Assembly: GCA_000320545.1 (NCBI GenBank) | Contig: ADNK01000826.1 | Span: forward strand, 1-64,000 | From: Bigelowiella natans CCMP2755 | Lineage: Eukaryota; Cercozoa; Chlorarachniophyceae | Length of the DNA: 64,000 nt | Direction of reading: 5' to 3' | Part shown: positions 10,512 through 20,400 of the stretch, one piece after another | How positions within the stretch are numbered: position 1 is the first letter of the stretch | How the letters are laid out: every line of letters starts with the position of its first letter | The notes under the pieces: generated by a model | Database searches by the model: none | What the model was told of the DNA's origin: nothing | The model's input: only the letters and a program-made list of their open reading frames with translations | Program-made: the position numbers and the translations under genes

Positions 10512-12253
10512 CTTTCCATATTTATATAAGCAAGCTAAGGCGTTTTGGTAAATATAAATAAACAGTGATATTATCGTACGTACCGTAGCTATGGTATTCA
10601 AGAGCATATTGGAGGGAGTCTCGCGTAACCTGATTTGCAGCATCGAAATTCGATCATCACTTTCACAAAAGTGCTTAGTAGCTTCCAATAAACACGGCAT
10701 TATTCCAGGAAAAGGTTTTACCGATTGAAAGTCTGCAAAATTATCTTGACCCCTAGCAATACCCCTGAGCAAAGATATACGAAAAGAGCAACGACGACTG
10801 GAGATGTTACCCTATTTTCTTATCACTCAACAACATGATTAAATTACCTTAACCAAAGATATTGAAGTTGCTTCTGCCTCCAAGTGCCAATGATTTCTGC
10901 CGATTGTGCAGGATCTGCAAGAGGGCAAATATTTTTCCTCTCAGAAGGTTAAATCACTTTCTGATCAAAATCTTTAAGTGCAGCCACTTTCGAAATGGCA
11001 GCATACCTAAGTCCTCTATTGCAATAGAACTGGGGTCCAACAGAGTTCCGTACTGAAATAATAATTGTTACTATGGTGAGAATAAGAGGGGAGTAGCTTG
11101 CAGTCATGCACAAGACTATGAGGGGGGCATGTGAGCTACGAATAAGGGAGAAGAGATAGTTCTGTAAAGACATCCGTACACACACACACATAAATGTAAA
11201 CTATATCAATAGAAATACAAATACGATCCACACACAATCATGTATACATGTATAAATTGCAAGCTATATTTTCAATACACACCGCGTCGAATACAAAAAC
11301 TTTGGGCGTAGTAGCATCGTCAGCCTGTTGGGCTGTTGCTTGAGCGGGTATGCCTTTGTTTGGAATTAACGCGCGTGCACCTAATCCTCGCAACGCGACA
11401 TCATCTACTGGTATGAATAGGGAATGGCGTGCTTCAGAATTCACCTGATTTTGTCATCAATGCAAGAATGGTATGGGAAAAATCAGCACTTATAGATGAT
11501 GCCAGTCTCTCGGAAATGAAAAAATATTATCTCCACTTACAGCTTGACTGAAATGTCCTTGCCCAGCAATGTCCTCGACGAAGAAAACATCCCCCTTTTC
11601 AAACACCTTTAGGGAGAAAACTGTATGAACTCGATATCGGGAGCACTTAAACCGCCCATTCAAATGTAGTCAAGAGTACTGGTCCAGGTATACTGCTGTA
11701 TAGTGTAGTGTTCTACCATGGAATCTCCATTTGAGACAGTAATTTTGACCGCTGCGTCGAGATTGACGATGAACTGACGAAAAACACCCTAAATTAGTTA
11801 CCTGTGGAAGTCACTAATATTGTATAGACAACCTGACGCCTTGGCGCGAGATGCCAGTCAAAGTTATAGGTTCCTGGAGTAAGGCGAAACATGACCCCAG
11901 TTCCTACATACACAAAAATCAGTTTTGTGGAGGAGGATAAAGTTGCTTCAACCCCATGCACAATCAAACCTGAAATGAGCTTGGAGAGGAGCCCGATGCT
12001 ACCCTTGGGGGTATCCAGTGGTACTCTTAAAGTGCCGAACACACTGTCTCCGTTCCCGTCCACACAGACACTTGGAACCTGACACCAGAAATAGCGGCTT
12101 CAAATGACGTTGGCAGCCCGCCATAGTGTGTGAATTGGGGCTTACGTCGTAAAACGAGGGTTCATTTTCAGAAGAAAACACCCTTCTGTCTACGGTGAGA
12201 AAAGCCCTCCTCATTCTTGGAAGCGCGTTACGTCCGAAGCCACGAATTCGCAT
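9338..12253 (-). CDS. Cupin-haloacid dehalogenase fusion protein (404 aa, 17 exons)
   Basis: Exons: 12253-12146, 12078-11970, 11903-11833, 11773-11717, 11606-11541, 11444-11283, 11052-11007, 10914-10848, 10764-10722, 10629-10584, 10342-10290, 10170-10132, 10021-9949, 9834-9779, 9679-9576, 9511-9479, 9419-9338. Phases agree throughout. Residues 1-30 are Arg-rich and look like a mitochondrial presequence. Residues about 37-155 are a one-domain cupin (YNFDWHLAPRR, SNGDS, GDVFFVEDIAGQGH). Residues about 186-404 are a HAD type II (S)-2-haloacid dehalogenase with the family's catalytic set: nucleophile Asp in VFDAYGTLLD, Arg in QYLWLRG, Ser in VVLSNGT, Lys and Tyr in HKVDPKMY, and Ser-Asn-Asp in FVSSNAWD. 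Exon 6 alone carries the end of the cupin and the first HAD strand, so the fusion does not depend on an uncertain splice. The HAD part would hydrolyse a 2-halo-acid or related ester-type intermediate; the cupin ligand is unknown. Confidence 0.9.
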
Positions 12254-13447
12254 AGTTTTTGGCGTTCTCCACAAAGCAGCAGCCCAGGCAGGCAGGTGTT
12301 CCTCAATGGCTTTTTAATGATTGAACAGGCGGAATGGAGATGGAGGCCAGACAAAACATGCGACAATAGAATATGCTGGAAAATTGACAATAGTGCATGG
12401 AAACGTTTCCAACTGCGGTTGTTCGCGAAGTCAATGTTTTGGTGACATAAATCCGATGGAAATCCTCGTACGCTCGAACGTGCTCGAGGCAACCTTTTTG
12501 ATGTCAGTTGTTGTCGCATCATAAAAACGCCGTGTCTGCTGCCGACGTTAGCTTGCATTTTGGAGCACTCCGCATAAGTTCGTGGTTCTGATCGCCTGCG
12601 GGGAATGTCCCAAAGCGTATTTCAGACTCACTCCTGTTGTCCAGTGGTGTTGCATGTACATCGTCGTACCTTCAACGCTTTCATCACGAGGAAGGCTGTT
12701 CATTTCGACATTCCAACCTAGACGCACCTCAAGCAGATCAAGAGCGGGTGAGAAGTGGGTCCCATCTAGCCATCCCCATGCTAGCTAGCATGAGACTCTC
12801 GCAATTTCTCAGTTCACCACCCCCTCAGGCTGCAAATGGCACCCAAAAAAATGTTGCTCTTGCAGGAGAAGGAGCGAAGCAAACAACAAAGAAGAACAAG
12901 AGAAAGGAAAAGACACGGCATTAGAATCTCATCAGCGAGGAAATCGACTGACATGCATGACGCTAGAGCGGCGGCTTGCTGTTTGTTTGAGCTGGTGTTG
13001 CATCGCGTTGCTTTTTCATGCTTCATACCATATTGCTCTGATTTGCACAAAATTAAAAATGACATGATGTGCATGTTTCTTCAGGACTAGAGGAGTGCTA
13101 TAGACAATGTGCACAGCATCACGGCATGTGTGCACACACGACATGTGTAGCATGCGTTGCGAGTACACAGCAGCTTCTAGAACTTTTGGGTGCATTGCTC
13201 TACTGCACTACTACAGCATGGTCTGAATGCTGTACGTCTATCTATCCTCGTAATGCCTCGAGTCAGATATATCGCATGACTACATTGGCACCGCGCAGCC
13301 GCGCATACAACGCAGATCACTATTGTCTGCATTTTGCGAACTGGCTTCGCTGATTTGCACCGTGATGTGTAATTCATTATTCGACCCCTCCACAAACTAA
13401 CAAGGTTTCTGTATAACCTCATACTAAGCTACCCCTATTTTTTAAAT
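12254..13447. other. Intergenic, no gene supported
   Basis: Between the helicase 3' end and the cupin-dehalogenase start. Scattered short frames with no recognisable domain. Contains GCTAGCTAGCATG (12780-12792), CATGC-rich and TGTGCACA-type words, characteristic of intergenic DNA in this window. Confidence 0.6.
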
Positions 13448-14846
13448 TCAATTCTGGTTTCGGATTTTTGCTGCCCTGAGTGCCATTGCTCTGGCTTTAC
13501 TCTGAGTAAATATCAATGTTATATCTCCAACTGGTCTTAGTATCATAAAAGGCTTTCAAACCTGTAAGATGCGCTCTCTTTCAGCAATTGTTATGAAGCT
13601 ACGAGATTGGCTTGAACTGCTGTTGGACAGTCTCCTTTTCTTTCTTTCTTCTCGCATCTTCAAAAGGCGATCCTTCGCGCTCAGATTTTGCAAGTGAAGT
13701 ACCTTGTCTAGTTTGTTCGCGTTCTTTGCCACATTTTCATCCACGCGTTTTGCTACATTTCTATTGGAATATGGACTGTGGATGAGTGCTTCTGCTTCTT
13801 CATCATCCTCATAATTATTTCCAGTTGCAAGGGACTCTTCCCAGGGGTACTCCTCATCTTGACATGGAGCAAAGGAATCAGATTTCCTTTTGGTGGCATT
13901 ATGTTTTGTTGTCCAGCCAATTTCTTCTGGGGTATCCTTGGCTAAAGGTCGCGCGCCGAGTTTTAAGGTTCTATAGTATTCCTTAACCTAAATTGATCTA
14001 GGATGATGTAAGGTTCTTACGCTTTATAAATAGTGACCTTCGGGTGAGCCTTGACCTTAGAGCGATCAAAGCTTGTCAAGGACAGGCCGTCGAGAGATCG
14101 AATGCGGCTCACTGCGACGTAAAGCTGACATGCAATAGAAAATGTTAATTTCGCTTTTAGTAACGAACATGATGTGTCTACTTGTCCAAATTCAAAGCAA
14201 TCTGCAAGAGACATCGTTGCTTTGTCGATCGTCATTCCTTGACATTTATGGATAGTAAGAGCCCAAGCAGCAACTAATGGTATCTGCACCCGGGAAGCCA
14301 TCGTCTCTTCTCCAGATGATATCTTCCATTCTTCCGGACCAACGGAACACTCTACCCTGTAATAGTAATGGTAAATAGGACGCCAATGTATTCAAAGAAC
14401 AAATTTTTTTCACCCTGAAAAGAACCGGACAATTGGTACTATCTCTTCGGAAGTTTTCCCGTCTTCGTCTTGAAATTTTTGGGTTGTATACCCTGTCACG
14501 ACTCCGCGGGAGCCATTTACTAGTCCCTTTTCGAAATCCAAATTCTTAAGCAACATTACCTGTTTGTAGTCACTTAGTACTTGAACATGAAATATGTGCA
14601 ACAAGGGGATACCTGTGCTTTTTCCTTCAACCTTAAGACAGCGGGAGCAGGACAGTTCTTTTGGAGGTTGTTGAGATGCATCTGGTTGCCGGAGTCCTCG
14701 GCCATAAAGACATGCTCTTCCGTTCGCAACATTTCCATACGCTCCTCATTCTCTCGCTTTACAGACCTTTTGTTGGGGTATAATCTGGTCGGTTCTATGC
14801 CATCCTCAATTGATAGTTTCCTAAGTGATATTCTGTGAATTTCATG

Positions 14847-14894
<48 letters not shown>

Positions 14895-14933
14895 TGGTTG
14901 AGTAAATATGTTGAGTAATGTTGGGGGAAAATA

Positions 14934-15004
<71 letters not shown>

Positions 15005-16555
15005 GTGAATGGGCTTCATTACTTATTTAAGCAGGATCTTAAAAGTTTCTCTGACTCCGCGTTGCAGCTTCCCATCCGCAAATCGTTTAAAATCTTAACA
15101 AGTTTTTGATTCTTTTGCCGAAACACTTTGGTGAGTACAATTTCTGCGTTGTAAGTTTCAGATTTCAATTCAATTTAAATCAACATTGTTAAAAAGCTAA
15201 CCGTGAGTAACGCAAGATCTCCATGACCTGAGGGGAATGTTAAAAATAAATAGCAAAAATAAGACACGTAGATATTTATTGAAATCGATCACTCCTACCG
15301 GGCTTCGAAGGCAAATTTCATGTTCATTGACACCGGCGGGAGTTGCAAGAAATCCCCGCAGAGTATAACTTGTAGTCCCCCAAATGGCTAGTTATAGATA
15401 TCAACTCAGATGATTTAATTTTACAGTAAATTTAAACAAAAACCTTATCGTGCTCTCCTCGAACGTCTGTAGTTTGAAAAATATGTGATTAAGTTTCGAA
15501 TTTGAACAGCGGATGAATGGACCCTACCTCTCGCAATTTGTTCGATTTTATCGAATAACCCAGACTCAATCTAAAAAAGCAAAACCGTCAATTTCTGCAT
15601 GGTGCCCCAATAAACTGTAACTTACCATTGAAACCTCATCCACGATTAGAACTTTCGAATTCTGCCACCTCATCATTGTCCTCCTGCTACGTCTTACACG
15701 TTGAAGCAGAGTCTTAACAGGCTCCTTGCCTAGATTTCGAAAAGTGCATTAGTTACATAAGAGGGAGAATATGAGAATATCTCACCAAAGCCGATTCCGG
15801 CGAATGAATGCAATGTCCTTCCTCCAATATTCACGGCAGCCATTCCTGTTGATGCAGTCACCTGTAGGCAAATGCTCGGGTTGAGTTGGAAGTATTGCAC
15901 GTCATACTATTTTATGTGACTATATTCATATATTTTTCTAGGACCTGAACTTCCCCATCGTTGTATTTCTTATTAAGATTTTTAATTAGGCGACGTAACA
16001 CGTAGGATTTGCCTGTTCCCGCTGCCCCAGTGAAGAAGAAACTTTCCCCTTTGTCTGCTAATTGTAACACGTACTCCTGCTCCGGACTCAGTTCTAAGCT
16101 ATCAATTTTGTCTGTGGTCTCCGTAGCTCCATTTGGTCTGAAATATGCATTTCCCAATCGTAATCATCACAACTTTTGATCATGTTGGGTTTACGTTTTG
16201 AATTTAGCCGTCCGACTGCTTGCAGTCCTTCCACCTTGGGCAAAAACCTGAAATCGCCTCTTATTGGCATAATTTTTTGACGAAGTTGTTAGATCTATGA
16301 AGCTTTGATCCCGGGACGCGGGACGAGGTCGCCTATCTTGATATCTTGACCATGGGCGAGAATTTTGATTACTTCTACGATTGTTATTCCTTCGAGATTC
16401 CAATTCTCGTCTTCCTATACTTGGACCTAGTTTCTTAGAATCGCTGTTGTTTTTCCGTCCAAAGTCTACAATTCGACCTTCATTTGCATTATTACCTTAG
16501 TCATCAACTGTCCAAGATCTACACTTATATGAATTCGGTCGTAACTATCTCTCAT
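13448..16555 (-). CDS. PIF1: PIF1-family 5'-3' DNA helicase (689 aa, 16 exons)
   Basis: Exons: 16555-16496, 16433-16195, 16137-15945, 15861-15786, 15729-15626, 15570-15528, 15466-15444, 15387-15299, 15227-15202, 15143-15023, 14820-14613, 14559-14414, 14356-14182, 14124-14021, 13970-13562, 13501-13448. All phases agree. Family motifs in order: Walker [22 protein letters not shown] (motif Ia); Walker [19 protein letters not shown] (motif III); [23 protein letters not shown] with LVNGSRGVV; and the C-terminal [19 protein letters not shown] with YVAVSRIRS (motifs V and VI). The N-terminal about 95 residues are Arg/Asn-rich and poorly conserved. The C-terminal about 150 residues are a charged extension beyond the helicase core. 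Expected role: genome or organelle DNA maintenance, G-quadruplex unwinding. Two exons are tiny (23 and 26 nt). Intron 10 carries CA/TA microsatellites. Confidence 0.93.
14847..15001. repeat. (TC)n(TA)n and (AC)n(AT)n microsatellites in a PIF1 intron
   Basis: TC then TA tract at 14847-14890 and an AC tract running into an AT tract at 14932-15001. Both lie in the intron between helicase exons 15143-15023 and 14820-14613. Confidence 0.9.
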
Positions 16556-17117
16556 TCCCTCCCTCTTCTCCCCTTCAAGGGGAAATAATTACTGTGCGTT
16601 AGTAAAATTTAATACGTATACATATGACGGGACACACTGATACCAGTGGTCAGAGATTAAGAAACTAGTTAGCGACGACAGTTTAAAAAACTACTTTGAT
16701 ACATCTTCCTCATAGGCCTTTGGGGAAGAAGCTCACGTCGAAAGGGGATAGACAGAAACACTCTCCCGCGTTTGTGGATTAGATGGGTGAAAATCTCAGT
16801 TTTGGTAGATTTTTCCTGTCGTAGCCTACTTATCTCCTCAATTTACTTTCTTTTTTTCTTTGGCATGTCGGCATGCCAGTTCTCACGACAACGTCCAGGA
16901 CGCAATCTGCATGATGGGCAACGCAATTCCATGCATGCAATGTGCACATGGCATTGCGTAGACAAGGTGATTCCATGTGTGCAATGTGCACATGGCATTG
17001 CATTGTGCGTCTGCAATCTGCAGAAACCCGCGTTCGTGTGAAAAAGCACTGGATGAATCAACTCATCACCTGCTAGCCTGGCAGTGCGATGGAGACACAG
17101 AGACACTTGTCGATCGC
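16556..17117. other. Intergenic with a 44-bp-spaced tandem duplication
   Basis: No gene supported. A 31-nt block beginning TTCCATG and containing GCAATGTGCACATGGCATTGC occurs at 16927-16957 and again, with two mismatches, at 16971-17001. The surrounding DNA is TGCA/CATG-rich. The right end abuts the retrotransposon target site. Confidence 0.6.
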
Positions 17118-17121
17118 ACGA
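17118..17121. repeat. Left target-site duplication (ACGA)
   Basis: ACGA precedes the 5' LTR and the same 4 bp follows the 3' LTR at 22838-22841. The next base is T on both sides, so a 5-bp duplication (ACGAT) with an LTR starting GT cannot be excluded. With the usual TG..CA ends it is 4 bp. Confidence 0.85.
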
Positions 17122-17447
17122 TGTAGCGCGTACCACTACGCGGGCACAAGTCACGTGCGACAACAAAGGGGTTGTCGCGGATATAGAATATAGATAACGT
17201 AGATATTAATACAGCATAGGCACGTGGGTTCCGGCGGGACTCATGGCAGCACACCGGAAGTGTGCTGCCCCACGTGCGGCGGCATTCGCGAAAGCTTCGC
17301 GAATGATTACGCAGTGCACGATTTAATAAAAATATAATCTTTAATAAAAATAAACACAACTCTTCAAAAGGAAGCAAACGTGCCTTTCCCCCCCCCTGCC
17401 TACTTGTGCACGTAGCGCCTCGGCCTGTGAACACCTTACGCGCAACA
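17122..17447 (+). repeat. 5' LTR (326 bp) with strong stem-loops
   Basis: Starts TGTAGCGCG, ends CGCAACA. It contains a nested inverted repeat: outer GCACGTGGG (17220-17228) with CCCACGTGC (17269-17277), and inner GGCAGCACAC (17245-17254) with GTGTGCTGCC (17260-17269). A further hairpin ATTCGCGAA-AGC-TTCGCGAAT lies at 17284-17304. AATAAA-type words near 17325-17352 could be the polyadenylation signal. Promoter position was not determined. Confidence 0.95.
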
Positions 17448-17452
17448 ACCTT

Positions 17453-17469
17453 TGGCTTCCACACACGGG
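17453..17469 (+). promoter_or_regulatory. Possible primer-binding site
   Basis: TGGCTTCCACACACGGG starts 5 nt after the 5' LTR. A tRNA ending CCCGTGTGTGGAAGCCA would pair with it. The TGG start and position fit a PBS; I could not identify the tRNA. Confidence 0.45.
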
Positions 17470-17486
17470 AAACGATTTGACTAACA

Positions 17487-20400
17487 ATGTCACAGCAGCT
17501 AGAAGAACAGCAGGACTTTGGCTCGCAGGCCGTGCAAGGGCACGAGCAGAAACAGGAAAGGAAGGGCGATACGGACGCTAAGGAAGGAGGAGGAACACCT
17601 CCACAGGCACCGCCGGGACCAGCACCCGGGATTAAGAAAGCAGATGCAGCAGCAGAGGCACTGGAGAACTTCTACGAGGCGGACGACGAGGACGTGGCCG
17701 CCGAAAGCAAGAAGGTCGTAATGGCATTACGAGCCTTGCGACCCAGGGCGAGCAACTACGCCAAACTGAAAGTATCGATAGAATACAAGTATCAGACACA
17801 TGATGTTTGGGCAGCTATCATGCAGGACATCATGGATTACGAAGCAGACTTACCTCCAGAGTGGGCAGCTTTGTTTAGGAACGACGGGGGTCTGGGCGCC
17901 TCGCGGGGGACGACCCAGAGCACCGTCAAGCAGCAGCAGCCGGTACAGCGGAACACCCAGTTCATGTCTGTTAAAACAGCACCGGTTATGATAACGAAAT
18001 ACAACGGGAAAAGAGGTGAGGCAAGGAGGTGGTGGAAGAACGCTAGGAGTATACTCTGCGACTTTACCCCTAACCCCACCGAAAACGACAAGCTCAAATG
18101 GCTAGCTATAATAAAGCAAGCCATGGACCTTTACGAGACAGGCAGGACCCGGATCAGGCAGCTAGAGAAAATACACACTACAGTTAGTGGGCTACGAGAC
18201 GTTGAGGCGATAATGAAGGCTTTTGTAAATGAACAGGATGCTAACTCCCTACCCCAGGCTATTAGAAAATACAGAGCAATGATGCAGCATGAGAGAGAAC
18301 CTGTTAGAGACTTTGCCACGCGCTTCCAGGATATGATCGACGAACTACATGATTTTAATTACAACACAGGTGATGATCAGGCAAGGTTTGAAGAGTTCAA
18401 GTTAAAGATAAAGGAATCCACTTACGTTACGGAGAAAGGCTACACCACGATGGAGGCAGCAGTGCAGGCTATATCCCTACGCGAGCAGGAGCAGGACCGC
18501 AAGTTTACCAGCCCTAAGGTACCTGGCATAGGAAACATTAACGCTATTAAGCCGCAGCGAGACTGGTACAAGGACAGGGAAGGTAACCGACGTTGCGGAT
18601 ACTGCTCACGTAAAGGGAAACACACCGCTAAAGACTGCAGAGACAGGAAAGAAGGACGACCCAGGATGACGATCAGGCAGCTCAACGAACACTACGAGAA
18701 GTTAAAGAGAAAGAAAGGCAGAGGACAAGGATATAACAACAGCAAATGGCAAGGCAGCAACAACGGGAAGAACAATAAATATAAGAACAAAAAGCAGAAC
18801 AGTATCAATGCTATACAGCAGCAGATAAACGGAATATTAGATCACCTTAAGCAGGCGCCGACGAAGACAGCAGTACCAGCAACGCAGGACCAAGACAAGC
18901 CCATGACCCTAGACGACATAAAGAACTTAGGAGTATGCAACATTAATGACGAAGACGCTAACAGGACTATCAAAGTTGCTATGACCAAGGTTAAAGTTAA
19001 AGACAGCTACGGAGACTACAAGAAACTACCTGCCCTTTGGGATAGTGGCAGCATGCCGAAGTCCTTCATAAGCCTAAGCACAGTAAGAAGGTTAGGACTA
19101 TTGGATCAAGTGACTAAGAAAGAACGTAAATATGCTCAAGCAGACGGAAGCTCTTCCATGAAGACCGTCGGTGAGCTAATGCTAAAGCTACAGATACCTG
19201 GCAGCGACGCGGAGACCCAAATCAAGACCCGAGTAGCCATGACTTTATCCATGGAACTACTCCTCGGACAGGATGCCCTAGAAAAATTAGGGGGGATCAT
19301 ATCATTCTACAATCACAAGATATACTTTGCTAAGTTGCCAAAGAAGTCAGGCAGGACCATCAGCCAGAACATGATACGGCTTGACGAGTGGACCTCTGAG
19401 TCAAGCGTTAATGCGTTAGAGTTTATGGACCTAGCGGACAACAAGCTACCTACACCTACCGAGCTACGGAAGAAGAACCCCGGCAAGACCATCCGACAGA
19501 TAACGGAGCTACTGGACAAGACCCCCCCAGCTGATGATTGGGATATCGACAAAGGCAAAAAGTACATTAATAAAATATTAAACGAGAAGTACTCTGACAT
19601 CACCAAGCCGACGACGAAGCCCTCCAGCAAGCTTACCCCAGTAAAGATCGAGCTAAAGAAGGGATACGAAGAGTGCATCATCAATGACCCAGAACATAGG
19701 CGACCGGAAGCGGACTGGGAAAAGATAGAGTGGCAGATCAATGAATGGGCAAAGGAAGGGAAGATAGAGCCAAGCAACTCACCATGGAACGTGAGACATG
19801 TGCTAGCTAAGAAACCTACTTACCCTTTCTTCCGCCTGGCGCACAACTTCATCCGCCACAACCGAGTAATAAAGAGGATCCAGACACCTACACCAAGGAT
19901 AGATGACGTTATTGAACACGTCATAGGATACAAATACTACTCTTCCCTAGATAAAAATGAATCATACATGCAGACACCCATCCACAAAACCTCCCGCCCC
20001 ATTACCGCGTTCTCCAGCAGGCACAGGAAGTGGCACTTCGTCGTATTCCCTTACGGCCTAAGCATATCAGGGGATGCGTTCAGTAGTCAGAACTACAGGG
20101 CATACACACATGATGGGATGGCGTCTGTGTTGTGGGTGTTTGTGTTTGTGTATGTGGATGATGACATAATATGTACCAACACAGTCGTCGCTCAGATCTT
20201 CCTCCTGGAAAATATATTTATTAGGTTTGCACACTTCGGTTTTACTATTAGACTGCAGAAGTGTACATTCCTAGCTACAAGAATCAAGTGGTGTGGATAT
20301 TACCTGGAGCAAGGCCGCATCACCCCAAACCCCGAGAAAGTAGCAGCACTACAGCAAGCCCCTAAACCTAAGAATGCAAAGGAGTTAAAGTCATTCTTGC

